DNA of 32,924 bases. It comes from Spirochaetota bacterium. GTDB taxonomy: Bacteria; Spirochaetota; Spirochaetia; Treponematales; Treponemataceae. The notes beneath the pieces are model-generated. The model searched no databases. It was not told the DNA's origin and was given only the letters and a program-made list of their open reading frames with translations. The stretch is taken from the NCBI GenBank assembly GCA_023393015.1, contig JAEWMY010000034.1, positions 1-32,924 on the forward strand. The letters run 5' to 3'. The translations under genes and the position numbers were made by a program. This document shows, in pieces, positions 14,464-22,289 of the stretch. How positions within the stretch are numbered: the first letter of the stretch is position 1; each line of letters opens with the position of its first letter.

Positions 14464-15912
14464 ATGGAAGAAAGCAAGATACGCTCGATGGGACTCGTCG
14501 AGCTGAAAGCCGCCCTCGAAGCGGGCACGCTCACGAGCCTCGATATCGTCCGCGCGTACAAGGCCGCCTACGAGGCGGACAACACTGGCGAAAAGCCCCT
14601 GAAGGGCTATGTCGAATTCTACGACACGGCGGAGGCCGACGCGAAAGCCGCCGACGAGGCCCGCGCCTCGGGCGACAGGCGGCCCCTCCTCGGGCTTCCC
14701 TTCGCCGCGAAGGACAACATTTCGATCAAGGGAAAGTCCTGCACGTGCGGCAGCAAGGTGCTCGCGGGTTACGTCGCCCCCTATAACGCCACCGTGACCG
14801 ACCGCCTCCTTGCCGCGGGAGCGGTCGCCCTCGGGCGGACGAACATGGACGAGTTCGCCATGGGCTCGTCGACCGAGTACTCGGCCTACGGGCCCTCGCG
14901 GAACCCGGTGAACCGCGACCTCACCCCGGGCGGAAGCTCGGGCGGCTCTGCTGCCGTCGTCGCGGGCCTCCAGGCCCCGGTCGCGCTCGGCACCGAGACG
15001 GGCGGATCGGTCCGCCTTCCCGCGTCGTACTGCGGCGTCTACGGGCTCAAGACGACCTACGGGACCTTAAGCCGCTCAGGCGTCGTCGCCTTCGGCTCCT
15101 CCCTCGACCAGGTGGGCGTGCTCGCGCGCAAGGCCGAGGACATTGGCCTCCTTCTTTCGGTAATGGCCGGCAAGGACCGCCTCGACGACACGAGCGCCGA
15201 CGTCGATTTCTCCGCGCTCGCGCGCCTTGAGAGCGCCGACGTCGCGGGGATGCGCATCGCCCTCCCCGAGGAGTTCATGCGCGAGAAGGGGCTCGACCCC
15301 GAAATCGCGCGCGTCTTCGAGACCGCCTGCGAGTGGTTCCGCTCGCGCGGGGCCGTCGTCGAGACCGTCTCCATCCCCGTCCTCGAGGCCGCGATCGGCT
15401 GTTACTACGTCATCGCGCTTTCCGAGGCGGCGAGCAACCTCTCGCGTTTCGACGGCATCCGCTATGGCCTTCGCACGGACCCGGGCGAGGGCTTCGACGA
15501 GCTCTACGTCGCGACGCGCTCGGACGGCTTCGGCGCCGAGGTCAAGCGGCGGATCGTCATCGGGAACTACGTGCTTTCGACGCACTTCTCGGGAGACACC
15601 TACAAGAAGGCGATGAGCGTTCGCTCGCGCATCCAGCGCGACCTCGGCGAGGTTTTCAAGACGTACGACCTGCTCCTGTGCCCGACGAGCCCGACGGTCG
15701 CCTTTCCGCTCGGCGCCAAGGTCGACGATCCCCTCGCGATGTACCTTTCCGACCTCTATACGACCTTCGTGAACCTCGCCCGCGTGCCCTCCCTTTCGGT
15801 GCCGATGGGCGAAACGTCCGCCGGGCTTCCGGTCGGCATTCAGCTCTGCGGTCCGCACTTCGGCGAGGGGAAGATCCTCTCCGTCGCCAAGGCATGGGAG
15901 GCGTCGAAATGA
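14464..15912 (+). CDS. gatA: Asp/Glu-tRNA amidotransferase subunit A (amidase)
   Basis: GatA hydrolyses glutamine to supply ammonia, channelled to GatB. The 482-residue product is an amidase-signature protein. The catalytic lysine is K83 in FAAKDNISIKG, the cis-serine lies in TPGGSSGGSAA and the nucleophile in GTETGGSVRLPAS; all three are present. GLKTTYGTLSRSGVVAFGSS and VGVLARKAEDIGLL match GatA rather than other amidases, as does the C-terminal LPVGIQLCGPHFGEGKIL. Length is normal. It sits 3 bases after gatC and its stop overlaps the gatB ATG as ATGA, so subunit synthesis is likely coupled. Confidence 0.98.
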   Translation: MEESKIRSMGLVELKAALEAGTLTSLDIVRAYKAAYEADNTGEKPLKGYVEFYDTAEADAKAADEARASGDRRPLLGLPFAAKDNISIKGKSCTCGSKVLAGYVAPYNATVTDRLLAAGAVALGRTNMDEFAMGSSTEYSAYGPSRNPVNRDLTPGGSSGGSAAVVAGLQAPVALGTETGGSVRLPASYCGVYGLKTTYGTLSRSGVVAFGSSLDQVGVLARKAEDIGLLLSVMAGKDRLDDTSADVDFSALARLESADVAGMRIALPEEFMREKGLDPEIARVFETACEWFRSRGAVVETVSIPVLEAAIGCYYVIALSEAASNLSRFDGIRYGLRTDPGEGFDELYVATRSDGFGAEVKRRIVIGNYVLSTHFSGDTYKKAMSVRSRIQRDLGEVFKTYDLLLCPTSPTVAFPLGAKVDDPLAMYLSDLYTTFVNLARVPSLSVPMGETSAGLPVGIQLCGPHFGEGKILSVAKAWEASK

Positions 15913-17432
15913 ATGCGCGAGACGAGACGACGGTGGCCGAACGGGCCGTGCACGTCGACGGCGACCTCTCCTACGAGGTGATCATCGGCTGCGAGATCCA
16001 CTGCGAGCTCAAGACGGCCACCAAGGCCTTTTGCTCGTGCGAGAACCGCTACGGCGGCATGCCGAATACCCGCGTGTGCCCGGTGTGCCTCGGCCTTCCC
16101 GGCGCCATGCCGATTCCCGGCCGCGAGTACGTCGAGCTCGGCGCCGTCGCGGGCTACGCCCTCGGCTGCGGAATCAACGCCTACACCAAGTTCGACCGCA
16201 AGCACTATTTCTATCCCGACCTCGTGAAGGGCTACCAGATCACGCAGTACGACATCCCCCTCTGCCACGACGGAGAGGTCATGATCAACCTCGCGGCGGC
16301 CGACGAGACCCCGAGGCTCAAGCGCGTGCGCGTCGAGCGCATCCACCTCGAGGAGGACGTCGGAAAGAGCCTCCACGTCGAGGGCGCGCACAGCTACATC
16401 GACTTCAACCGCTCGGGCGTTCCCCTCATCGAGATCGTCTCCCGGCCCGACATGTCGAGCCCGGAGGAGGCGGCCCTCTTCATGCAGACGGTGCGCGAGA
16501 TCCTCCGGTACATCGGCGCGACCGACGGCAATCTCGAGGAAGGCGCCATGCGCTGCGACGCGAACCTGAACCTCCGCATCCGCGCCGAGGGGAAGGAATG
16601 GCGGACGCCGATTTCCGAGATCAAGAACATGAACTCCTTCAAGGCGATCCGCGAGGCCTGCGCCTACGAGATACGCCGCCAGCTCGCCGAGTTCCGCACA
16701 GACCGCCAGAATTACACGGCCGGCTTCAAGCGGACGATGGGCTGGGACGAGGCGGCCGGCGAGACGGTCGTCCAGCGCACGAAGAACTCCTTCATCGATT
16801 ACCGCTTCGTCGTGGAGCCGGATATCCGCCCGATCGTCCTCGGCGAGGACTTCCTTTCCGCGGCGCGCGCGCGCGTCGGCGAGCTTCCGGCGGCCAAGCG
16901 CGACCGCTTCCGTGCCGAATACGGGCTTTCCGACTTCGACGTCAACACCCTTACGACCGACCGCGAGCTCGCCGAATGGTTCGAACGCGCGGCGAAAGCC
17001 TCGAGCGACCCGAAAAAGGCCGCGAACTGGGTGCTTGCCGAGGTGCTCGCCGTCGTCAACGAGACGGGTTCGGCCCTCGGGGAGCTCAAGATCGGCCCCG
17101 AGCACGTCGCGGGCCTCGTGAACGCCCTTTCGAAGGGATCGATCACGAGCAAGCAGGCCAAGGAGGTTTTCCAGGCCATGCTCGAGACGGGCGATCAGGC
17201 TGAGGCCGTCATCGCCGCGCGCGGCATGAGCCAGGTGAGCGACTCGGGCGAGATATCCCGCATCGTGGACGAGGTGATTTCCGAGAACCCCGCGGCCCTC
17301 GAGGACTTCCGCAAGGGAAAGACGAACGTCGTCGGCTGGCTGACCGGACAGGTCATGAAAAAGTCGAAGGGGCGGGCGAACCCGACCATGGCGGCGGAAC
17401 TCGTGCAAAAAAGGCTTGCGGAACGGGGATAA
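15909..17432 (+). CDS. gatB: Asp/Glu-tRNA amidotransferase subunit B
   Basis: GatB binds the mischarged tRNA and phosphorylates the acyl carboxylate before amidation. The frame is open well upstream, but the ATG at 15909 overlaps the gatA stop and places YEVIIGCEIHCELKTATKAF at the N-terminus as in the family. The zinc cysteines are visible (CSCENRYGG, then CPVCLGLPGAMP). Further family signatures are DRKHYFYPDLVKGYQITQYD, RIHLEEDVGKSLH, DFNRSGVPLIEIVSRPD and EGAMRCDANLN. The C-terminal YqeY-like domain (KSKGRANPTMAAELVQKRL) is present. At 507 residues it is slightly long because of an N-terminal MNARDETTVAERAVHVDG extension. Confidence 0.98.
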   Translation: MNARDETTVAERAVHVDGDLSYEVIIGCEIHCELKTATKAFCSCENRYGGMPNTRVCPVCLGLPGAMPIPGREYVELGAVAGYALGCGINAYTKFDRKHYFYPDLVKGYQITQYDIPLCHDGEVMINLAAADETPRLKRVRVERIHLEEDVGKSLHVEGAHSYIDFNRSGVPLIEIVSRPDMSSPEEAALFMQTVREILRYIGATDGNLEEGAMRCDANLNLRIRAEGKEWRTPISEIKNMNSFKAIREACAYEIRRQLAEFRTDRQNYTAGFKRTMGWDEAAGETVVQRTKNSFIDYRFVVEPDIRPIVLGEDFLSAARARVGELPAAKRDRFRAEYGLSDFDVNTLTTDRELAEWFERAAKASSDPKKAANWVLAEVLAVVNETGSALGELKIGPEHVAGLVNALSKGSITSKQAKEVFQAMLETGDQAEAVIAARGMSQVSDSGEISRIVDEVISENPAALEDFRKGKTNVVGWLTGQVMKKSKGRANPTMAAELVQKRLAERG

Positions 17433-17454
17433 GGCGATAGAATAGGGGTCAATC

Positions 17455-18402
17455 ATGGAAGCGACAGTCTCGATCGACCTGAAGGCGGAACTCTCCAAGC
17501 GGTACGGAACGGTACGCCGGGCCTACGACTACCACCTCTACACCGCCAAGGGGGTGAGGCTCCTCGACCTCTGGCAGGAGGGCGGGGCGGCGATCCTGGG
17601 GTGGCGCGCCGGCAAGGCGAAGCTCGCCCTGAAAAGCGCCCTCGACCGGGGGATTACCGGTTCGTTCCCGACCGAGATCGATGACGAACTCGCCCGAGCG
17701 GTCCGGGAGGTCCTTCCCGACTACCCCTGCGTGCGCTGGTACGCCTCGCGCGACCGCGCACGACGCGCCTGCGCCGAGGCCCTCGGCCTCTGGGCCGACA
17801 TACCCCTCATCGAGTCGCCGATCCTCCATCCCGAGGCCTCGATCGATATCGGCCCCGGCGGTGATTCCCCCCTCTCGTCCGCCAAGACGATACACGGCAT
17901 CCCGATCTGGCGCCCCTGGCTCGACGAGGCCTTCTACGCGATGGGCGACCGGGTCGACTCCTCGTTTCTCCGCGCCGTCAACGACACGAACGACGCCATG
18001 GTCCTCGTTTCCCCGTTTCCCTTCGCCGGCGGCTGCACGCTCGCCGTGTTCTCCGACCGGGTGACGGCCGATCCGGCCCGCGCCTTGGCGATTCCCCCGT
18101 CGGACCCCGTAGCCCCGGCCCTGCTCGCGGCCCTGGCGCGTTCCTGGGCCGACTTGGCCGCCGCCCTCTTTTCCCGGGGCGAGGCCGACTGGGCCAAGTA
18201 CGATCGTTTTATCTCTCCCCTGTGGGACCGCCGCGGGCCGTATCTCGTGCCGAAAACGCGGCCCTCGCGGTACGCGGAGTTTTTCTCGTCCTGCCTCGAG
18301 CGGGGGGTGCTTATCTCCCCCGACTACCATACGCCGTCCATCGTGCCGATGGTCGCCGACGCGGGGGAGTTTCGCGCGCTCGAGCGGAATCCCGTCGCAT
18401 GA
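17455..18402 (+). CDS. Class III aminotransferase-like protein without a visible PLP lysine
   Basis: The 315-residue product resembles the two ends of glutamate-1-semialdehyde-type class III aminotransferases. Near the N-terminus RLLDLWQEGGAAILGWRAGK matches the 'D.dG..yiD...g.gp.ilGh..p' segment. Near the C-terminus YAEFFSSCLERGVLISPDYH matches the 'f...ll.rGv.l.ps.y' segment. The middle is about 100 residues shorter than the roughly 430 of active enzymes, and I find no lysine in a GGG-P-type PLP context; only K at SSAKTIHG and ADWAKYD lie in the central part. It may therefore be a non-catalytic relative or bind another ligand. It starts 22 bases after gatB and overlaps the next gene by ATGA. 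Function unknown. Confidence 0.75.
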   Translation: MEATVSIDLKAELSKRYGTVRRAYDYHLYTAKGVRLLDLWQEGGAAILGWRAGKAKLALKSALDRGITGSFPTEIDDELARAVREVLPDYPCVRWYASRDRARRACAEALGLWADIPLIESPILHPEASIDIGPGGDSPLSSAKTIHGIPIWRPWLDEAFYAMGDRVDSSFLRAVNDTNDAMVLVSPFPFAGGCTLAVFSDRVTADPARALAIPPSDPVAPALLAALARSWADLAAALFSRGEADWAKYDRFISPLWDRRGPYLVPKTRPSRYAEFFSSCLERGVLISPDYHTPSIVPMVADAGEFRALERNPVA

Positions 18403-18707
18403 GCCACACCCTCGCGGGAGACCCCGCCGTCTTCGCCCTCGTCGTCCGCATCGCGCTCGGCGCCCTTGCCTCGTTTTTCGCCATTATCGTCTGGACGCGC
18501 GCCGCGAGTCTTTCGTGGATGCTCGTGGTTGCGGGGGTGCTCGCGAACTACGCGGGCACGCTCTACGACACCCTGAGGCTCTTCGGCCTTCTTGCGGGCC
18601 CCGAGTTCCTTGTGGCGGGCTATCCCCTCGGGTCCCTTCTTTCCGAAAATCTCTCGATTCTTTGCTTTATCGCCGCGTTTATCCTCTATTTAGGGCGGGA
18701 TCGATAG
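18399..18707 (+). CDS. Small membrane protein of unknown function
   Basis: The 102-residue product has three predicted membrane helices: about 10-31, 37-58 and 83-98. I do not recognise the family. The ATG at 18399 overlaps the previous stop as ATGA; a longer open frame to 18222 would overlap the preceding gene heavily and is unlikely. Tight coupling suggests it works with the aminotransferase-like protein. It ends the long plus-strand run that began at ftsH; no strong terminator follows, only a 6-bp ATCGAT inverted repeat around 18697-18724. Confidence 0.75.
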   Translation: MSHTLAGDPAVFALVVRIALGALASFFAIIVWTRAASLSWMLVVAGVLANYAGTLYDTLRLFGLLAGPEFLVAGYPLGSLLSENLSILCFIAAFILYLGRDR

Positions 18708-18774
18708 TTCTTGTCGTGGTGATCGATTATTAAACATGACGTTCTATGGGCTTTTTGTCAGTATCCGGAGCGAA

Positions 18775-18819
18775 TCTTGTTAAAAAAAACTTGACGCGCC
18801 AGATAAGTGAGGGTATACT
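18775..18819 (+). promoter_or_regulatory. Strong sigma-70 promoter with A-tract for the first beta-barrel gene
   Basis: TTGACG at 18791-18796 and TATACT at 18814-18819 are spaced by exactly 17 bases. A run of eight A residues directly upstream of the -35 resembles an UP element. The start site would be near 18826, leaving a leader of about 67 bases that holds CTAGC/GCTAG and AACC/GGTT pairings and the Shine-Dalgarno AAGGAGG. The strength fits an abundant surface protein. Confidence 0.85.
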
Positions 18820-18892
18820 GACTCAAAAGATAGGGCTAGCATAAAAAACCGTTGGTTCGGCTAGTCCAAAACTTTAAGGAGGAATTTCTTAA

Positions 18893-19954
18893 ATGAAGAA
18901 AGCTCTTGCAATTCTTATGGTGCTCGCGCTGGTTGGTACCGCCGCGTTCGCCGAAATTACGATCGGTGGGTTCGGTCGCGGTATGTTCGTCTTCTCTAGT
19001 GATGCTAGTGAGACCTATACCAGCGCCGAGACTTCTTGGGGTGCCACTCCCCGCTTTGGTATGTCCTTTGCCGGTAAGTCGGACAGTGTCGGTTTCATCA
19101 TCGACATCAATTCCGACGGCGGTGCGACGCCTTCCCTCGGCGATAACCAGCAGATCTGGGTAAAGCCGATCGAGATGGTGACCGTCCGCATCGGTAACAT
19201 CTATGATGATACCCTTCGCGGCAACGCCTGCTTCGGTACGTGGGACTGGATTCGCCGTTATGGTCCGAACGTTGGTGAAGACGCGATCTTCTCGCGCCTC
19301 GGCGCCAAGCGCTCCAGCAACACGGACAACTTCGAAATCTCCGTGAAGCCGGTTGATGCCTTCTATGCGGCTGTGTACTTCTCCGGTATTGGTACTCCTG
19401 GTGCTGAGGCTCTCTCCGAAACCCTCTTCGACGACGTGCAGATTGCCGCCGGTTACACCATCGACGGTATCGGTCAGGCCAAGGCTCAGCTCATCCGCTA
19501 TACCGCTGGTCTTGAAGTCGGAAACACGATTGAAGTGGCTTTCGATTACACCGCTATCGAGAACCTTTTCGTATCTGTCGGTTTTAAGATGGAGACCAAC
19601 GACGCTATCAATGAGGACAAGATCATCAACCTCTATGGTAAGTACACCATGGATGCGTTCACTTTCCATCTTGGCAGCTACAACACGATTATGACGATTC
19701 CCGTTATCGATGAAACCGAGGTTAATTACACGATCGCTGTCGGTCTTGATTACGCCCTTGACGGCGGAATCGGCATCTCGGGTGAGGTTTCCTATGCGGG
19801 AACCACCGCCGACGGTGTTGACGGTACCTTCACCGTCTTCGGCGGCGTGAACAAGGGCTTCAGCAACGGTGGTATCGGCGCCGGTGTCGAGATCCTGAAC
19901 GACGGATCCGATACCGTTTGGGCGATCCCCGTCCGCCTCCAGTACTTCTTCTGA
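18893..19954 (+). CDS. Outer-membrane beta-barrel protein, paralogue 1 (porin-like)
   Basis: The 353-residue product has a signal peptide (MKKALAILMVLALVGTAAFA, cleavage before EITIGG), then alternating beta-strand sequence rich in Gly and aromatic residues, and ends in a terminal Phe (RLQYFF), the usual barrel-insertion signal. These support an outer-membrane channel or porin; I do not recognise a named family. It is a paralogue of the gene at 20900: shared blocks include IWVKPI-M-TV-IG, D-TLRG-A-FG, GEDAIF-R, QIAAGYT-DGIGQ and KGFSNG-IG-GV. Its codons are richer in T-ending forms than those of neighbours, which suggests either high expression or a different history. A strong promoter, Shine-Dalgarno AAGGAGG and terminator make it a self-contained, probably abundant unit. 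Confidence 0.86.
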   Translation: MKKALAILMVLALVGTAAFAEITIGGFGRGMFVFSSDASETYTSAETSWGATPRFGMSFAGKSDSVGFIIDINSDGGATPSLGDNQQIWVKPIEMVTVRIGNIYDDTLRGNACFGTWDWIRRYGPNVGEDAIFSRLGAKRSSNTDNFEISVKPVDAFYAAVYFSGIGTPGAEALSETLFDDVQIAAGYTIDGIGQAKAQLIRYTAGLEVGNTIEVAFDYTAIENLFVSVGFKMETNDAINEDKIINLYGKYTMDAFTFHLGSYNTIMTIPVIDETEVNYTIAVGLDYALDGGIGISGEVSYAGTTADGVDGTFTVFGGVNKGFSNGGIGAGVEILNDGSDTVWAIPVRLQYFF

Positions 19955-19959
19955 GATTA

Positions 19960-19971
19960 GCGCGTAAGCGC
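19960..19971 (+). other. Conserved small hairpin after the stop of beta-barrel paralogue 1
   Basis: GCGC-GTAA-GCGC forms 4 bp with a GNRA-type loop, six bases after the stop. The same TTAGCGCG-N2/3-GCGCG arrangement follows paralogue 2 (21985-21996) with loop GTGG. It lies upstream of the true terminator here. Confidence 0.55.
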
Positions 19972-19991
19972 GAAGCTACTTGAAGTAGTAT

Positions 19992-20022
19992 GGGCCCCCG
20001 GTTATACCGGGGGCCCTTTTTT
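19992..20022 (+). terminator. Intrinsic terminator of beta-barrel paralogue 1
   Basis: GGGCCCCCGG (19992-20001) pairs perfectly with CCGGGGGCCC (20007-20016) around TTATA, followed by six T residues. Textbook rho-independent terminator. Confidence 0.97.
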
Positions 20023-20023
20023 A

Positions 20024-20052
20024 TTGCGAAGGGTTTGTATTTATGGTAGCAT
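20024..20052 (+). promoter_or_regulatory. Candidate promoter for the lipoprotein gene, possibly leaderless
   Basis: TTGCGA (20024-20029) and TAGCAT (20047-20052) are 17 bases apart, directly after the terminator T-run. If used, transcription would begin at about the ATG at 20058, giving little or no leader. No Shine-Dalgarno is visible there, which is consistent. Confidence 0.35.
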
Positions 20053-20057
20053 ACCTC

Positions 20058-20789
20058 ATGCGAAACTTATTAGTGTTGATTTGCGCTTTTTGCGTGTTTA
20101 CGGGTTGCGCCTCTACCAAGGGTGACGTGCCAAACCTTCCGGGAAACGACGTCTATCAAGATTCGCTTTCCACTGATACGCCGTTACCTAGCGTAGTGAC
20201 CTTCAAGAGTACGATCGCCAATGTCGATCCCTATGAAGTCGGATTTCTTTCCTTCTCGATGACTAATACCTTCGGATTCGGCCAAAGCGAAACGACCATG
20301 CAGGTTTTCTTCGTTCCGCGCACCAACGACGTGGAATTACGGTTTAACCTTGCGGGATCGAAGTATTCGGTTACGCTCGATTCGAGAGACCGGGTCCTCG
20401 TATTGGGTTCGATTAAAACCTATCTTGAGGAGTTTTCGGCACGACGGTTGGAACGTGAAGGAGATACTGTTTCGAACTATGGTGTCGTCAATCTGAACAT
20501 GAATTGGGGATTGTTTACCAAGAATGCCATCGCCGAGCCTAAGGTGAAAATCGGTTATACCTTCGTCCGCCAGTCGCCCTATTATACACTGACGTATCCC
20601 GAGACCAAAAATTTGGAGTTTGAAAAGAATGACAGCGGCTCACGCATCGAGAACTCACCGTTTATCCGCTGGTTCATGACGCGCTCGCAGGCCCAGGCCT
20701 TCGGGGACATCCTTGACCAGAAATTCCTGGAGTCGACGCTGGAGACTCAGAACATTCCGAAGGGAGACTCGAACCCGGACGCATACTGA
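20058..20789 (+). CDS. Lipoprotein of unknown function between the two beta-barrel genes
   Basis: The 243-residue product starts MRNLLVLICAFCVFTGCAS, a lipoprotein signal peptide with lipobox FTGC (lipidated C16). The ATG at 20058 gives a normal signal length; an ATG at 20043 would only add MVAYL. The mature part is beta-rich (LSFSMTNTFGFGQSETTMQV; KVKIGYTFVRQSPYYTLTYP) and ends polar. I do not recognise the family. Its base composition is visibly more AT-rich than the flanking housekeeping genes, as in barrel paralogue 1. Its position between two paralogous barrels suggests an envelope role, perhaps an accessory to them, but that is inference. Confidence 0.8.
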   Translation: MRNLLVLICAFCVFTGCASTKGDVPNLPGNDVYQDSLSTDTPLPSVVTFKSTIANVDPYEVGFLSFSMTNTFGFGQSETTMQVFFVPRTNDVELRFNLAGSKYSVTLDSRDRVLVLGSIKTYLEEFSARRLEREGDTVSNYGVVNLNMNWGLFTKNAIAEPKVKIGYTFVRQSPYYTLTYPETKNLEFEKNDSGSRIENSPFIRWFMTRSQAQAFGDILDQKFLESTLETQNIPKGDSNPDAY

Positions 20790-20819
20790 CGCGCCCTCGC
20801 GTACGCCGACGTCGCCCTT

Positions 20820-20837
20820 CGGGGATCGCCCGTTTTT
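20820..20837 (+). terminator. Weak terminator candidate after the lipoprotein gene
   Basis: CGGG (20820-20823), loop GATCG, CCCG (20829-20832) and TTTTT. The stem is only 4 bp, so it may be leaky; no convincing promoter for paralogue 2 lies between it and 20900, which may therefore depend partly on read-through. Confidence 0.35.
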
Positions 20838-20899
20838 ACGCGTGGCCGACGCGGGTAAGACCGATGTCGGCGACCGCGAATTAAGGAAGAATATCTTCG

Positions 20900-21979
20900 A
20901 TGAAAAAAACTTTTGCGGTTCTTGCAGTTATCGCTCTCGCGTCATCGGCGCTCACCGCCGAAGTCACGATCCATGCCAGGGGGGGTGGTCTCTTCGTCCC
21001 CTGTGCCAACACGGGGGCGAGTGGGGCGGATTGCTATTCCGCCAGTATGGCCCCGTGGGGGGACGCTCCCCGTGTCGGTTTCACCGTTACCGGCAATTCC
21101 GACAATGTCGGTTTCCAAGTCGATATTAATGCCGACGGTAGCGTCATGAACCTCGGCGATAACAGGAAGATATGGGTTAAGCCGATCGACATGATCACCG
21201 TTACCATCGGTTCTTTCCATGACAATACCCTTCGCGGGGACGCCGCGTTCGGTTCGTATAACTGGATACGCGAGTACGGCGCCGAGATTGGCGAGGACGC
21301 GATCTTCACCCGCGTGTCGACTACCGAGTCGGAGGACGACGGTTCGATCGTTACCGGCGCCGGTGGACAGGGTTTTGCCGTGGCGGTCAGGCCGATAGAC
21401 GCCGTTTACGTGGTCGCGGCCTTAACCGGTATCAAGGGCGAACGTTTGATAGACCTCGGCAGGAACATGCAGATAGCCGCCGGTTACACCCTCGACGGTA
21501 TCGGCCAGATCCGCGCCCAGTACAAGTCCAACTCGGCCTACGTATTCGGCACCGAGACTGCCGGTATGGTCGAGGTAGCGCTCAAGCTCACTATGGTCGA
21601 AAACCTCATGGTTGATTTCGGTTTCCGTACGTGGACTAACCACGACGTACAGGACGAGACCAAGACGGTCTCCCTTTATGGGAACTACAAGTTGGAGGCC
21701 CTTACCCTCCATGCCATCGCCATCTATGACCTCAACGAGGATGATGACGGTTACAACCTCGGTATCGGCGCCGATTATGCCTTCGACGGCGGATTCGGCA
21801 TTTCAGGCGACGTTCGCTACACCAACGCCATCAAGGCTAATGCCGCTGACGAGGTTATCACGTTTCTCGCAAGCGTGACAAAGGGCTTCAGCAACGGTTC
21901 GATAGGCTTCGGCGTCCAGGTCAAGCTCGCCGACGATACCGGTTACGCGATCCCCGTCGCTCTCGAGTACTGGTTCTAA
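20900..21979 (+). CDS. Outer-membrane beta-barrel protein, paralogue 2 (porin-like)
   Basis: The 359-residue product has a signal peptide (MKKTFAVLAVIALASSALTA, cleavage before EVTIHA), repeated amphipathic strands and a terminal Phe (LEYWF). It aligns along its length with the gene at 18893; differences cluster in probable loops, such as the cysteine-bearing PCANTGASGADCYSAS near the N-terminus and STTESEDDGSIVTGAGGQ. The two Cys could form a loop disulfide. Codon choice is more GC-rich than in paralogue 1, so the two copies have diverged in composition. TTAAGGAAGAATATCTTCG precedes the ATG and strongly resembles the paralogue 1 leader. Function beyond an outer-membrane barrel is unknown. 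Confidence 0.86.
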   Translation: MKKTFAVLAVIALASSALTAEVTIHARGGGLFVPCANTGASGADCYSASMAPWGDAPRVGFTVTGNSDNVGFQVDINADGSVMNLGDNRKIWVKPIDMITVTIGSFHDNTLRGDAAFGSYNWIREYGAEIGEDAIFTRVSTTESEDDGSIVTGAGGQGFAVAVRPIDAVYVVAALTGIKGERLIDLGRNMQIAAGYTLDGIGQIRAQYKSNSAYVFGTETAGMVEVALKLTMVENLMVDFGFRTWTNHDVQDETKTVSLYGNYKLEALTLHAIAIYDLNEDDDGYNLGIGADYAFDGGFGISGDVRYTNAIKANAADEVITFLASVTKGFSNGSIGFGVQVKLADDTGYAIPVALEYWF

Positions 21980-21984
21980 TTTTA

Positions 21985-21996
21985 GCGCGTGGGCGC
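21985..21996 (+). other. Conserved small hairpin after the stop of beta-barrel paralogue 2
   Basis: GCGC-GTGG-GCGC, five bases after the stop, matches the hairpin after paralogue 1 with a changed loop. A second small hairpin ACGCC-GAAA-GGCGT follows at 22002-22015. Confidence 0.5.
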
Positions 21997-22014
21997 GCAA
22001 TACGCCGAAAGGCG

Positions 22015-22284
22015 TCAGAAAATAGAAAACCGGGTATGCCCTTCGGGGGTGACCCGGTTTTTCCGTATATGGTCGACGCGGGAAAGGCCGTTGCCGGCCT
22101 CGAGGTCGGCTATGAAGGAATCGATGTCGGAGTATTCGCCTTCGGCGCGGATTTCCACCGTGCCGTCGGAGAGGTTTCGGGCGTAGCCGGTTATACCGCG
22201 TTCGCGGGCGACGCCGAGCGCGAAGGCGCGAAAGCCGACGCCCTGGACGCGGCCCGAGACGACAAGTCGCGCGGCCCCGACCAT
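22015..22284 (-). CDS. acyP: Acylphosphatase
   Basis: Acylphosphatase hydrolyses the carboxyl-phosphate bond of acylphosphates. The 89-residue product has the signature GRVQGVGFRAFA with the phosphate-binding loop and catalytic Arg (the R in VGFR), and GYARNLSDGTVEI with the catalytic Asn. Length is typical for the family. The ATG at 22284 lies 5 bases after the aminotransferase stop (TAA), with AAGG/AAGGG upstream, so the two genes are probably one operon. Its last codons (RVTPEGHTRFSIF) lie inside the terminator hairpin of the convergent beta-barrel gene. Confidence 0.93.
   Translation of the reverse strand: MVGAARLVVSGRVQGVGFRAFALGVARERGITGYARNLSDGTVEIRAEGEYSDIDSFIADLEAGNGLSRVDHIRKNRVTPEGHTRFSIF
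22026..22062 (+). terminator. Terminator of beta-barrel paralogue 2, lying inside the acylphosphatase 3' end
   Basis: AAAACCGGGT (22026-22035) pairs with ACCCGGTTTT (22052-22061), and the loop contains a second stem CCC-TTCG-GGG. T58-T62 give the U-tract on the plus strand. The whole hairpin is coding sequence for the acylphosphatase C-terminus on the other strand; read from that side it is followed by TTTTCTATTTTC, which includes part of the stop-codon region. Confidence 0.85.
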
Positions 22285-22289
22285 CGCCC

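Noticed and set aside
15333..15908. Upstream extension of the gatB frame
   Set aside because: It lies within gatA and is low-quality Arg-rich sequence; the ATGA overlap at 15909 fits the GatB N-terminus.
15840..17498. 552-codon minus-strand open frame opposite gatB
   Set aside because: It is a shadow of gatB with no recognisable domain.
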